DNA from: Novosphingobium sp. SG707
GTDB taxonomy: Bacteria; Pseudomonadota; Alphaproteobacteria; Sphingomonadales; Sphingomonadaceae
Direction: 5' to 3'
NCBI RefSeq assembly: GCF_012275515.1
Contig: NZ_JAAZQL010000011.1
Coordinates: forward strand, 79,595-143,594
Length of the DNA stretch: 64,000 bases
The notes beneath the pieces were generated by a model. That model had not been told where the DNA came from. It worked only from the letters and a program-made list of their open reading frames with translations, and did not search any database. This document shows positions 9,031-17,514 of this stretch, piece after piece; the stretch's first letter is position 1, and each line of letters opens with the position of its first letter. A program made the position numbers and the translations under genes.

Positions 9031-9438
9031 GTGACTGGCTTCAAGAGCGCGACATTTCTGCTGAGTCTCTGTCTCCCTGCGGCCGTCGGCGGTGCCAGCA
9101 CGGACGGCACCGGCGGCGTGTGGCGCAATCCCCAGAACAGCGTTCACGTCGAGGTCCAGCGGTGCGGTGCGGGGATGTGCGGAACGGTGGTCTGGGCCAG
9201 TGAAAAAGCGATTGCCGACGCGAAAAGAGGAGGCACCGACAATCTCATCGGGCTTCAGTTGTTCAGGGATTTCACCCAGGATCGCAGGGGAATTTGGCAC
9301 GGGCGTGTGTTCGTTCCGGATATCAATAAGACATTTTCAGGAACTGTTGAGGCTTTGGACGCGAACACACGCCGCGGATCGGGCTGCCTGTTTGGGCGCT
9401 TTGCATGCAAATCGCAGGACTGGGTACGAGTTAAATAG
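9031..9438 (+). CDS. Secreted DUF2147-family protein
   Basis: A 135-residue protein with a signal peptide (residues 1 to about 20, ending A-V-G-G-A) and a DUF2147-type beta-barrel: G-G-V-W-R-N-P at the front, a C-G-x-x-M-C-G-T-V-V-W strand, and a C-terminal L-F-G-R-F-A-C-K-S strand. Four cysteines could form two disulfides, consistent with periplasmic export. A GTG start at 9031 after a GGGGGAT sequence is preferred over the more upstream TTG/ATG options because it gives a clean signal peptide. The family is widespread in Proteobacteria; its function is not established. Confidence 0.7.
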   Translation: MTGFKSATFLLSLCLPAAVGGASTDGTGGVWRNPQNSVHVEVQRCGAGMCGTVVWASEKAIADAKRGGTDNLIGLQLFRDFTQDRRGIWHGRVFVPDINKTFSGTVEALDANTRRGSGCLFGRFACKSQDWVRVK

Positions 9439-9719
9439 CTCATCATTATAGCGGGTCATTCAAGCTGGCGGTTCTGAAACAAGGCGGCTGCGCAGCATCA
9501 CGGCGAGGAGGCGATTTCTCCCAAGGGCTTTCACATGTGCCGTCACCCTTCTTTCATGTGCACGGAAGCATCGACGCGACGAACCGCTGGTTCGAGAGAT
9601 GGCGCTCGGCAGAATCCATGGCGCCGATGCCAGGATCGGTCGTCAAGCCCGTTTAGGTTGTCTCAGGTCGGTGCCGCCTGAGCGGACTGAGTCTAGGTCG
9701 GATGCAACAGTTCCGATTA
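9439..9719. other. Intergenic region without recognisable gene
   Basis: Spacer between the convergent DUF2147 and aldo/keto reductase genes. No open frame with a ribosome-binding site and plausible product was seen. It ends in the perfect hairpin listed separately at 9720-9756. Confidence 0.5.
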
Positions 9720-9756
9720 TCGATTGCCTGAGACCGACAATGTCTCAGGCAATCGA
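9720..9756. terminator. Perfect 15-bp inverted repeat downstream of the aldo/keto reductase
   Basis: Arms 9720-9734 and 9742-9756 (TCGATTGCCTGAGAC and its exact complement) around the 7-base loop CGACAAT. It lies five bases beyond the stop codon of the minus-strand reductase gene, the right place for a transcription terminator, although no T-run follows on either strand. A protein-binding or mRNA-stabilising role is also possible. Confidence 0.55.
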
Positions 9757-9760
9757 ATAT

Positions 9761-10765
9761 TCAGAGCGGCAGCGGGGCTTTCATGCTGACGAGACCTGCT
9801 TCACGAAGTTCACGCCAGAAATCGGCGGGGATCGTTTCGTTCAATGCTGCGGTATCCTCGGCGATGCGCTGTGGCCGGCTGGCGCCCGGGATGACGGCCG
9901 CCACAGCGGGGTTGGCGAGCGGGAACTGCAACCCGGCCGCCTTCATGCTGATGCCGTAGCGGTCTGCGATCGCCTTGATCGCCGCAACCTTGGCGATGAC
10001 CGCGGGCGTTGCGGGCGTATATTCGAAGTTCGGACCGCCGACCAGAGCGCCCGAGCTATAGGGACCGCCGACGACGATTCCCAGACCACGTTCGGCGACC
10101 TTCGGCATCAACCGTTCGAGGGCCCGGTCATGGTCAAGCAGCGTGTAGCGTCCGGCGAGCAGCGACCCGTCCGGCCGTGGGCCATCGAGATCGAGCAGCA
10201 GTTCAACCGCTTCGACCCGGTTCACACCGAGACCCCAGGCCTTGATGGTGCCCTCGTCGCGCAGTCGGTCGAGCGCCTTGAATGCACCAATGCGCGCTTC
10301 CTCGAACTTTGCCAGCCATTCGTCGCCATAGAAATCCTGTGCCACGTCATGGACCCAGACGATGTCGATATGGTCGGTCTTGAGGCGCTTCAAACTGTCT
10401 TGGATCGAGCGCAGCGTCGCATCGTACGAATAATCGTTGATCACTTTGTTGCGTCGCCCATGGGAGAAAACGTTGCCCTTCTCACCGTTGTCACGGGGGG
10501 CCTCCTCGACCTCGTCGAGCACGATGCGGCCGACCTTGGTGCTGATCACATATTGGTCGCGAGGCTTGTCCTTGAGCGCTTCGCCCATGCGGATCTCGGC
10601 AAGGCCCGCACCATAGAACGGTGCATTGTCGAAGTAGCGGATGCCGTCATTCCATGCGGCCTCGACAGTCGCCAGCGCTTCCTCTTCAGGGATCGCGCGG
10701 AACATATTGCCGAGCGGGGCAGCGCCGAAGCCAAGCTTCGACGGGAGGATGTCCTTGAGTGCCAT
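9761..10765 (-). CDS. Aldo/keto reductase
   Basis: A 334-residue NAD(P)H-dependent oxidoreductase of the aldo/keto reductase superfamily, in the branch that includes aldose/fucose and pyridoxal dehydrogenases. The catalytic tetrad is visible: D46 and Y51 in Y-F-D-N-A-P-F-Y-G, K77 in V-I-S-T-K-V-G, and H139 in I-V-W-V-H-D. The start at 10765 (M-A-L-K-D) follows an AGGA sequence; an upstream in-frame extension to 10969 is low complexity and overlaps the next gene. It is the last gene of a three-gene minus-strand operon with an ABM-type monooxygenase and a DJ-1 family protein, all divergent from a LysR regulator; such sets usually respond to reactive carbonyls or quinones. Confidence 0.92.
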   Translation of the reverse strand: MALKDILPSKLGFGAAPLGNMFRAIPEEEALATVEAAWNDGIRYFDNAPFYGAGLAEIRMGEALKDKPRDQYVISTKVGRIVLDEVEEAPRDNGEKGNVFSHGRRNKVINDYSYDATLRSIQDSLKRLKTDHIDIVWVHDVAQDFYGDEWLAKFEEARIGAFKALDRLRDEGTIKAWGLGVNRVEAVELLLDLDGPRPDGSLLAGRYTLLDHDRALERLMPKVAERGLGIVVGGPYSSGALVGGPNFEYTPATPAVIAKVAAIKAIADRYGISMKAAGLQFPLANPAVAAVIPGASRPQRIAEDTAALNETIPADFWRELREAGLVSMKAPLPL

Positions 10766-10793
10766 GATGATGGTCCTTTTTCGGTATTGATGT

Positions 10794-11090
10794 TCAGGCG
10801 ACTGCCAGCGCGTCGAGCGTGAACGCGCTGCGTTCGGCAAGGTCGTTGATGGCGGCAAGATAGGTTTGGAAGTGATCGCTCGCACGGTGGGCGGCAACGG
10901 CGTCGGCATTTTCATACAGTTCGTCCAGGACGAACCGGCCCTGTACTGCCTGATCGGCCCAAAGATCATAGCGCAGATTGCCGGGTTCGGCGCGCGAAGG
11001 CCCGATCATGCCGTCGAGCAGATCGCGCAACGCATCGGTCTTGCCCGATCGGGCTGTAAGGACGGCGATAATCTTGACATGGCTGGTCAT
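10794..11090 (-). CDS. ABM/YgiN-type (antibiotic biosynthesis monooxygenase fold) protein
   Basis: A 98-residue protein with the ferredoxin-like ABM fold: an initial V-K-I-I-A-V-L-T-A strand, the L-R-D-L-L-D-G-M helix, the E-P-G-N-L-R-Y-D-L-W strand pair, and an A-H-R-A-S-D-H-F-Q-T-Y helix carrying the conserved histidine. Relatives include quinol monooxygenase YgiN and small stress proteins. The ATG at 11090 follows AGGAAC; an in-frame ATG at 11171 overlaps the upstream gene but would add a non-homologous arginine-rich tail. It probably acts with the neighbouring reductase on quinone-like or aldehyde substrates. Confidence 0.85.
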   Translation of the reverse strand: MTSHVKIIAVLTARSGKTDALRDLLDGMIGPSRAEPGNLRYDLWADQAVQGRFVLDELYENADAVAAHRASDHFQTYLAAINDLAERSAFTLDALAVA

Positions 11091-11167
11091 GGTGATTGTT
11101 CCTGTTTGCAATGGGCGGGTGGAAGGGGCGGAGCGCCTGCGCAGCGCCCCGCCGGTCATCCGGGTTT

Positions 11168-11962
11168 TCATGCCTGCCGGGCGTCGAGCGCCTGGACCAG
11201 CGCCGCAGCGATCGGATGGTCCGAACGCGGGTTCTGCCCGGTGATGAGCTCACGGTCGATGACCACGTTTGGCGCGAAGTCGACCGGCGTGGTCTCCACC
11301 CTCCCGCCTGCGGCGGCCAAAGCCCGGGGCATGTCGAAGTACATCCTTGCATGCAGGATGTGATCCTCGACCACCTTCTCCTCGCTCGCGGAGAAGATTG
11401 TCATGCGATAGCCGGCATAGGGCCAGTTCTTCGCCCATTCGCTTGCCTTGTCGTCGGCACCGGCGATCAATGCGGCGCGGAAGGCACGGGGATCGTCGAT
11501 TGCTGCGGCGAGCGCGATCGGGCCGTGGCAGAGCAATGCGGTCGGCTTGCCTGCGTCGTGGAAGTGGCGAAGGATCTCGCCGACTTCAGCGTCCTGCATC
11601 AGATCAACCACCGGAGCCTGGCCGCCGGGGAAGAACACGCCGGCGAACCGGTCAAGCCCGTCATCGATCACCGAGCTCAGGGTGCGGGGCGCGTTCATGG
11701 CCGGGCTGTTGTCGTAATAGTCCCGGGCCGCGCGGTAGGCGGATTCGTCATTGTCGAAATGGGCCGGCGCGTCAGACGCGGCGTCGATCGTCGGCTTCTC
11801 CCCGTTCGGTGTCGCCAGCACGAGTTCGTAGCCAGCCGCTTCGAGCGCCATCGCCGGCACCACGGTTTCGTTGAGATACTGGCCGGTCGCACCCCACTTG
11901 TTGCCCTGCACCTCGATGCGGGTGGCGTTGGAGCCGATCACGAGAACCTTGCCTTTGGTCAT
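11168..11962 (-). CDS. DJ-1/PfpI-family (class I glutamine amidotransferase-like) protein
   Basis: A 264-residue protein of the DJ-1/PfpI superfamily, close in size to Hsp31-like glyoxalase/deglycase members. The nucleophile elbow is A-L-L-C-H-G-P-I-A-L with cysteine at residue 145, followed by histidine; a G-V-F-F-P-G-G-Q-A-P loop lies at about residues 108-117. Members remove methylglyoxal-type damage or act as holding chaperones. It is the first gene of the minus-strand operon and faces the LysR regulator across about 118 bases, consistent with electrophile-induced control. The start is supported by an AGGAGG sequence just upstream. Confidence 0.92.
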   Translation of the reverse strand: MTKGKVLVIGSNATRIEVQGNKWGATGQYLNETVVPAMALEAAGYELVLATPNGEKPTIDAASDAPAHFDNDESAYRAARDYYDNSPAMNAPRTLSSVIDDGLDRFAGVFFPGGQAPVVDLMQDAEVGEILRHFHDAGKPTALLCHGPIALAAAIDDPRAFRAALIAGADDKASEWAKNWPYAGYRMTIFSASEEKVVEDHILHARMYFDMPRALAAAGGRVETTPVDFAPNVVIDRELITGQNPRSDHPIAAALVQALDARQA

Positions 11963-12080
11963 GGAAACCTCCTGTCGTTGCAGTCGCGTCCGCGTTCCGG
12001 ACGATCAGAAGATGCGCGTTCAACACTCATTGCAGAAGTTTATTTCTTGGATTTTAGATATACGTATGAGAGTATGACTG
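11963..12080. promoter_or_regulatory. Divergent promoter region for DJ-1 operon and LysR gene
   Basis: A 118-base spacer between divergent genes, the usual site for LysR binding. The right half is A/T-rich compared with its surroundings (about 12025-12070) and contains the palindrome ATACGTAT at 12060-12067. The exact promoter positions are not resolved. Confidence 0.5.
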
Positions 12081-13010
12081 ATGCGCTACGACCTCAACCT
12101 GTTGCCGATCTTCGTGGCGCTCATGGAAGAGCGCAGCGTCACCCGCGCGGCCGAGCGGCTCGGCATGACGCAGCCCGCACTGTCCAACGCGCTGGCGCGG
12201 CTGCGGTTGATGCTGAAGGATCAACTGTTCATTCGCGAACGCTACGGTATCCAGCCGACCCCCATTGCGCTGGAGCTGGCGCCGGGGATCGCCGACGCGC
12301 TCGCCAGTCTGGACGATGCGGTGTTGGGGCAGCAGGACTTCGATCCCGCTTCTGCGGAGCGGCTCTTCACGATCGCGCCCAATGGCTATGTCGAGTTCGT
12401 GATCGTGCCGGCATTGGTGGCCAGGCTCGCCGAGTTAGCACCCGGCATCAAGCTGCGGCTGACGCCCTACGGCAACGACCTGGCCGAGACCGGGGTAGTG
12501 TCAGGCACAACTGCGATGGTGCTCGGGCGCATCACCGACCCGCCTGACAATCTGGTGGTCCAGCACCTGATGGACGAGGGTCTCGAATGCGTCGTGCGCG
12601 CCGATCACCCGGAAATCGGCAGTTCGATATCCCGCGAGCAGTTCGAAGGCATGCGCCACGTCAATGTGGTGCCGCCGGGCCGTATGCGCGCCGGCTTGTT
12701 CAAGGCCCTGGCGCAGCAGAATTTGAAGCGCGAAGTCGCTCTCTCGGTCACCAATTTCTTCGCCGTGGCCGAGATGATCGCGGTTACCGATTACGTCGCG
12801 ACTTTACCGCGGCTGATCTGCAGGCGGCTCTCACATGATCCGCGCCTGCGCGTCCTGTCCGCGCCGGTCGATCTCGGCAGCTTCCCGGTCGAGATGGCCT
12901 GGCATGTCCGCTACCGCCATGACCCTGCGCATCGCTGGCTGCGTTCGCTTGTCGGGCGTGTGGTGGGCGAGCTCACGAATGGAGCAGGGGCCGGCCTCGC
13001 GGTCGACTAG
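12081..13010 (+). CDS. LysR-family transcriptional regulator (NahR/NodD-like)
   Basis: A 309-residue LTTR. The N-terminal winged-helix domain (residues 1-60) shows the family sequence R-S-V-T-R-A-A-E-R-L-G-M-T-Q-P-A-L-S-N-A, with the S-N-A-L variant typical of NahR/LinR-type regulators of aromatic responses. The remainder is a two-lobed periplasmic-binding-protein-like ligand domain. It is divergent from the DJ-1/ABM/AKR operon and very probably controls it. The ATG at 12081 gives the standard N-terminus M-R-Y-D-L-N-L-L-P. Confidence 0.92.
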   Translation: MRYDLNLLPIFVALMEERSVTRAAERLGMTQPALSNALARLRLMLKDQLFIRERYGIQPTPIALELAPGIADALASLDDAVLGQQDFDPASAERLFTIAPNGYVEFVIVPALVARLAELAPGIKLRLTPYGNDLAETGVVSGTTAMVLGRITDPPDNLVVQHLMDEGLECVVRADHPEIGSSISREQFEGMRHVNVVPPGRMRAGLFKALAQQNLKREVALSVTNFFAVAEMIAVTDYVATLPRLICRRLSHDPRLRVLSAPVDLGSFPVEMAWHVRYRHDPAHRWLRSLVGRVVGELTNGAGAGLAVD

Positions 13011-13314
13011 AAACAGCACGCCGGGGCGTGTCGGCGGCCGCCATGCTTGCTGCCGAGGGTGACTGCCGAACAATCGGAAAGCACTGCCCGAGGGACCGAC
13101 GAATCGCGGCAGATTCAGCGCGTCCTCTTTGGATTAGCGGACTGACTGCCCCTGAGTGTCTGAAAATCGGCGCCGAGTGTCCAGTCTGGATCGGTATCGC
13201 GGGATGCGAACGCCGGATCGTGGGACAAAACCGACATTCCGCATCGACTGGGCGAATGACAGGGACTGTCAAAAGCATCCTCTTTTAGCCCGGTGTCGGG
13301 GTTGGCGAGACCGG
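13011..13314. other. Intergenic region without recognisable gene
   Basis: About 300 bases between convergent genes. Open frames on both strands lack ribosome-binding sites and recognisable products. It contains no clear terminator, repeat or IS end. Confidence 0.5.
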
Positions 13315-14124
13315 TCAAGTCCCGCATTTAGTTAGCGCTTTTTCCCCGCCTACACCTTCCAGCAACCGCCCTGCAAGGTCAGCAACGGCTTTCGGGGTTG
13401 CGGGCCACCCCAGAGTTTTGCGCGATCCGGGAAACACGACATAGCGCATCACCCCCGGAGCAACCCCAGCACCATTGCGTGCGTCAAGATTAATGCCGCC
13501 AAGCGCTGCGAACAGGGCGATAGATCCTTCCCCGAGGTTGGCGTCGGCCCCTCCACCTGTGTCGCCGATGACAAATGGCGTGCTTTTTCCGTTTGCGAGG
13601 TTCCATACTATGCCAACGTCGCCGGGCGCGCCGGTCCCTTTCAATTTCGGGAATGCGCTGCCCGGAAGGACCATATAGGGAATAGTGTTGGAGTCAGTAT
13701 AAGTCTTTGGATCTGTTGGAACTCCGCCCCTCACGCGAAGGGCGGTTTGCGATACGAAATAGCCGGCAAACGGCCCGCTGCGCTGAACATATGGTCGACT
13801 GGGGTGCTCTGGCTCTGCCACCAGAACGTCTGGCCACCAACTTGCGTGGCTGTTCAAGCCCCAACCCGCGTTGGCGGGGTTGTCCAGCCCCAAGTATGGC
13901 GCCTTCTTTCGCTGCAGGTCGGCGGGATGATACGCATTGGGCGCGCCATCGGCGTCGATACGGCTATGCTTGGTGGCATAGCAGTAAGCACCTGAATTGG
14001 CATCCCGCCTCAGCTTTGTATCTTTGAAACTGGCGTTAGGGAAATCCTGCCAAGGCGTAAATTCCGCCGCAACGGCGCTCTGAGCGCCGATCAGACATAT
14101 CATTGGTGCAATCAAAGCGCGCAT
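13315..14124 (-). CDS. Secreted GH75-like chitosanase
   Basis: A 269-residue exported protein: signal peptide at residues 1 to about 20 (ending V-A-A), then a domain resembling the glycoside hydrolase family 75 chitosanases. Supporting segments are I-D-A-D-G-A-P-N-A-Y-H-P near residue 55, a G-Y-F-V-S-Q-T-A-L strand, the I-P-Y-M-V-L-P-G segment, and F-V-I-G-D-T-G followed by L-G-E-G-S-I-A-L, which carry the acidic residues expected in the active site. The ATG at 14124 follows GGGGGA and gives a clean signal peptide; the upstream in-frame start at 14205 does not. It lies just downstream of a second secreted hydrolase with the same type of ribosome-binding site. Confidence 0.75.
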   Translation of the reverse strand: MRALIAPMICLIGAQSAVAAEFTPWQDFPNASFKDTKLRRDANSGAYCYATKHSRIDADGAPNAYHPADLQRKKAPYLGLDNPANAGWGLNSHASWWPDVLVAEPEHPSRPYVQRSGPFAGYFVSQTALRVRGGVPTDPKTYTDSNTIPYMVLPGSAFPKLKGTGAPGDVGIVWNLANGKSTPFVIGDTGGGADANLGEGSIALFAALGGINLDARNGAGVAPGVMRYVVFPGSRKTLGWPATPKAVADLAGRLLEGVGGEKALTKCGT

Positions 14125-14245
14125 AATTCTTTCCCCCAAGTTCAAATTGATGCCTTTTGACGCCCCCGTGACCTTCCCGTCCCGATTAGCGGGTCCGGAG
14201 CCCAATCAAAATGACGATCTTTTGATTTGTTGTTAGCTGCGATTT

Positions 14246-15013
14246 TCATGTCGAAGGCCGAAGGCACTTGCGAAAGTCGCGAGCAAAGGCTCCTGTTATG
14301 TCTGCGTTTGGTGACCCAGGATTTGTCGTTGCACGCGCGGCCGTCCACTGTGGTTGCGTTTGGTCGAGGTAATAAGAGACCGGTTTTCGACTGCCAAACC
14401 ATCCTTTCAGCATCCCTTCGATCAGGATGCGCGCGGAGGTGGGCGGATCGAGTGCCTTGTCCGGGTCAGCGATAAGATTGCTTCCAACCAAGTCGCCCGC
14501 GCGCTTGTAGGACGCCGGTCCAGTGAGCTGATTGAAACCACGCCCGTAATAGCGAAAACCAGTTGTGTCGACCTTTGCGTAATTTGCGCTGACGGGTAAC
14601 GGAGGAAGTCCTTTCAATTGCCGCTCAGCATTACGCTTATTAGCACGCCCCTGAAGCAACCGGCCGATTGCCCGCTCACGACAATCTTCGTCGCTGCCAC
14701 ATTTCGGCGCCTCACGGATCGGAAAGAACGTGCCCGCCGATTCTCGGCGGGCCGTTGCGAGTACATAGGCTAAATGGTTTGGGTCGCTGTCCCCATAGAG
14801 AGACCATGCATCGAGCACGATAGTTGCGCCTTGCTGCCTCTTTGCGTCGAATGTCCAGCCGCCTCGCCGAATGGCAGTCCCATATGGCTTGTCCACTTCA
14901 TACCCATTCATCTTTGCACAAGTACTGAAGAGATAGTTCCGATCAGGTTGAAATACCTGATTAAGAGAGGATGAGCTGATTATGAGTGCGGCCACAGCAA
15001 TGATGGACTTCAT
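14246..15013 (-). CDS. Secreted GH19-like chitinase/lysozyme-fold protein
   Basis: A 255-residue protein with a hydrophobic N-terminal signal (residues 1 to about 20) and a lysozyme-like catalytic domain of the GH19 chitinase/endolysin type. Visible features: A-T-A-R-R-E-S-A-G-T-F with the probable catalytic glutamate, and the substrate-cleft signature Y-Y-G-R-G-F-N-Q-L-T-G. Four cysteines, two of them close together (C-G-S-D-E-D-C), suggest disulfides in the periplasm or outside the cell. The ATG at 15013 follows GGGGGA. It may degrade chitin oligomers together with the adjacent GH75-like enzyme, or act on peptidoglycan. Confidence 0.75.
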   Translation of the reverse strand: MKSIIAVAALIISSSSLNQVFQPDRNYLFSTCAKMNGYEVDKPYGTAIRRGGWTFDAKRQQGATIVLDAWSLYGDSDPNHLAYVLATARRESAGTFFPIREAPKCGSDEDCRERAIGRLLQGRANKRNAERQLKGLPPLPVSANYAKVDTTGFRYYGRGFNQLTGPASYKRAGDLVGSNLIADPDKALDPPTSARILIEGMLKGWFGSRKPVSYYLDQTQPQWTAARATTNPGSPNADITGAFARDFRKCLRPST

Positions 15014-15406
15014 ATCATCCCCCAAGACAATATCGCCGCGCCATGTATCAATTAATATTACGTCAGAGTCCATAGGTTGAATTGCGGCCGTTCTCATCAG
15101 GTGGGAGGGTCCGGCGCCTCGATCAAACGGCACGAACGTCATGCTTGTACCAGCAATGATCAAGTGGGGGAGCTAGGGGAAGTGACAAGTGTCAATCTAA
15201 GCCGCCGTCCACGACAATGCATCGGAATGACGGCGTGTGGTTGGCAACGCCTATGCAGGAAGGTGGGCGTTGCCGCCCTCAGAGCTGACATTCGAACGCT
15301 TAGTACGACGCCCTCAAACCTGCCCTCTGTTCATCAGGCTGTACCGTGCGGTCCCATCGGCAAAAGGCCGCTCGCCCTCTCCGGCAGCAACCTGTAAGTA
15401 TTCTGT
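15014..15406. other. Intergenic region at left edge of the accessory island
   Basis: About 390 bases with no supported gene. It marks the change from housekeeping-like genes to the accessory cluster starting at 15407. No tRNA, direct repeat or integrase gene was seen here. Confidence 0.5.
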
Positions 15407-16519
15407 ATGTCAGAGCGTATCGACATCGACGTGAACGAGCAACGCGATCCAGCGATCTTGCTCTATGGCCTGTCCGCCACCGATAGCCCGCGGACCTTCT
15501 ACTACGACGAGACCAACAATCATCGACTAGTCTACCTGACGGACAAGGGTTTCAACGTTCCTGATCCCCGCCCGTTCGTCCTCGGGGGCGTCGTCCGTCC
15601 GCGGGAGGAGAGGCCGATCGACCTCGCGGAGTTAAGGCGCTTGATGGGCATCCAGCCCAATGCGCCGGAACTGAAGTGCGCCATGGTCGCCAAGGGCGAA
15701 TTCGCAACCATGCTGGGTTCGAGGAAGCTCGCCGTATTCCTCGACTGGATCGCGCACGAGGGCTACCTGCTCCATTTCATCGCACTCGACCCGGTCTACT
15801 TTTCTTACGTCGACATCATCGACTCGATGCCTGAGATCGGGATGTTCGATCTAGATGGCCGATTCATCCTGAAGAATGACCTCTACCGCGTCCTCCGCCG
15901 CGATTTGGGTGCGACGCAGGCGATGCTGCGCCGCCATTCCTATCCCGCGCTGGTGGATGGCGACGTCAGGGGGTTTCTCCGCGAGTTGATCAGCCTGGTG
16001 GAGGACGGCGAGGATCTCATGCCTCACTTCAACCTAATGATGCTCAAGGGAGTCCTCCAATCGGGTAGGGCCCTCTCGTCCCTGCCTCTGCTCGACGACA
16101 CCCCCGGCCTGATCATGCGGGACTTCGCTTCCATGTTCACGCACCGCCTGTGCCTGTTCAAGGACAGTCGGCACGTTCTAGACAGGGAGGATAGGGTCAG
16201 CAGGGTCCTGGAAGGCTACCGCTTCGTGGACGCGGGCCAGCCGCTCGATCTCTACCGGTTCGCCGATTCCAGATCCGAACCGGGAGTGCAGCTCGCCGAT
16301 GTCGTCGTCGGCCTGCTCGGCGCGTGCCTGGCGTGGCTGAGGGGAATGTCAGGCGAGGATGTTCTCGCTGCTGTAGAGAGCTTGACGCTAGCCCAGAACG
16401 GCAATCGCCTCCGTCTTGCGGACCTTGTCGATCGGTCGATCAAGGAGACAGGCGCCTTCGTTCAGAAGGCGATCAGCCTCGACGACATGCAGGGGCTCGA
16501 GCTGTTCCTTGAACGATGA
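15407..16519 (+). CDS. DUF3800-domain protein (RNase H-like fold predicted)
   Basis: A 370-residue protein with the hallmarks of DUF3800: an N-terminal strand T-F-Y-Y-D-E-T-N-N-H-R (about residues 30-40) with the conserved acidic residue, and near the C-terminus V-Q-L-A-D-V-V-V-G-L-L (about residue 295) with a second conserved aspartate. This family is predicted to have a ribonuclease H-like fold and is often found in prophages and defence islands. It is transcribed toward the HEPN-like gene (convergent) and may be independent of the PRTase operon. No membrane or signal segments. Confidence 0.8.
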   Translation: MSERIDIDVNEQRDPAILLYGLSATDSPRTFYYDETNNHRLVYLTDKGFNVPDPRPFVLGGVVRPREERPIDLAELRRLMGIQPNAPELKCAMVAKGEFATMLGSRKLAVFLDWIAHEGYLLHFIALDPVYFSYVDIIDSMPEIGMFDLDGRFILKNDLYRVLRRDLGATQAMLRRHSYPALVDGDVRGFLRELISLVEDGEDLMPHFNLMMLKGVLQSGRALSSLPLLDDTPGLIMRDFASMFTHRLCLFKDSRHVLDREDRVSRVLEGYRFVDAGQPLDLYRFADSRSEPGVQLADVVVGLLGACLAWLRGMSGEDVLAAVESLTLAQNGNRLRLADLVDRSIKETGAFVQKAISLDDMQGLELFLER

Positions 16520-16534
16520 CGACGTCGTCCGGCG

Positions 16535-17188
16535 TCACGATCGTTCCGGCGTAGCCGCCCCGCCCGATGTTTTCTCCTTTGCTGCCTCCGCGATCCTCAT
16601 CTCCCACAGTTCTCGGCTTTTGAGCATGATGGGCCATTGCGTCAGGTATTCCGACGGCACCGGGTGGTCGATGAAGTTAAACACCGCGGACATGTGGGAC
16701 GCGATCCGCTCGAGCTCCTCGGCGCCCTTGTTGATGCTTTCAGCGTTCAGGTTGTTGAGGCGCTTCTCGGTGAGGGTCCGGTGCCGGGCCTTCACGATCT
16801 CGAAGGTCCCGTCCCAGGGGTCTTGGTCGAAGTGGCTATGCGCCAGCACGTTCCGGGTGCCGTTCAGTTCGTGGAGCCGTCCGTCGCCCACGTTCCCCAG
16901 AGCGAGATGAGGTGCGGTGTGCATCAGCAGCTGCAGATTCGTGGCTCTCGTCGCGAAGTCGCCCAGCGCAAGGTTTGCAAGGCTGCCGTCCGGCGCGAGC
17001 ATCCTGACCGCCTTCGATAGAATTCCGGTCATCCAGAAGTCCACTTCGTTGTGGGCCATGATGAACCTGCCGAGCGCCTCACGGTATCCGGCCCTGATGG
17101 CGGGGTCTGCGATCGGCTCATCGAAGTCCGGCTCGTCGAAGCCGTTGTCGTACCGGTCCGCTGGATCATCGTCGGCATCGTCACTCAT
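16535..17188 (-). CDS. HEPN-like protein with R-N-x3-H motif
   Basis: A 217-residue, mainly helical protein with an acidic N-terminal tail (about 30 residues rich in D and E). A motif T-R-N-V-L-A-H-S-H-F at residues 111-120 matches the R-N-x3-H signature of HEPN RNases (R112, H117), preceded by helices that fit a HEPN bundle. It resembles in general plan the protein at 25561-26094, which has R-N-R-I-M-H-S-Q-F in the corresponding place. The two sit on either side of the PRTase-PfkB operon and both are on the minus strand. RNase activity is inferred from the motif only. Confidence 0.65.
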   Translation of the reverse strand: MSDDADDDPADRYDNGFDEPDFDEPIADPAIRAGYREALGRFIMAHNEVDFWMTGILSKAVRMLAPDGSLANLALGDFATRATNLQLLMHTAPHLALGNVGDGRLHELNGTRNVLAHSHFDQDPWDGTFEIVKARHRTLTEKRLNNLNAESINKGAEELERIASHMSAVFNFIDHPVPSEYLTQWPIMLKSRELWEMRIAEAAKEKTSGGAATPERS

Positions 17189-17514
17189 CGCGCACCTGTC
17201 TGTTCGGACGGGAGGTCTTCTTCACGACCCTGCCGCGCAAATTGCGCGAGTGCCAGGTCTTAGACGCGTATACAGCGATCTTCGACCAAACCGGTCATGA
17301 CGTCGGGCAAGCCCCAGACTCGCCATCGAGAAGATATGTGCCGGTTCGCCTGAACATTGAAAATGGTTACACCTCCGGAGCGGACAAAATTTTTTGTGTT
17401 TCCAAGCGTCGGAGCGATTGGCTGCTTCCGTCCGCCGTCGTATAGTGCTGCGGTGCGTGAAGAAACTTGTCCGAATAGCCTGATGGCGTCATGTCGCATG
17501 GGGGGGGCGCTCAC
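17189..17514 (+). promoter_or_regulatory. Upstream region of the PRTase-PfkB operon
   Basis: About 325 bases between divergent genes, with a locally A/T-richer stretch around 17360-17405. The operon promoter should lie here. A run of Gs at 17500-17507 serves as a strong Shine-Dalgarno-like sequence for the ATG at 17515. No operator palindrome was identified with confidence. Confidence 0.4.

Noticed and set aside
16535..17188. Type II antitoxin partner for a toxin in the island
   Set aside because: No adjacent small gene with coupled translation, and the R-N-x3-H motif fits a HEPN-like protein better.
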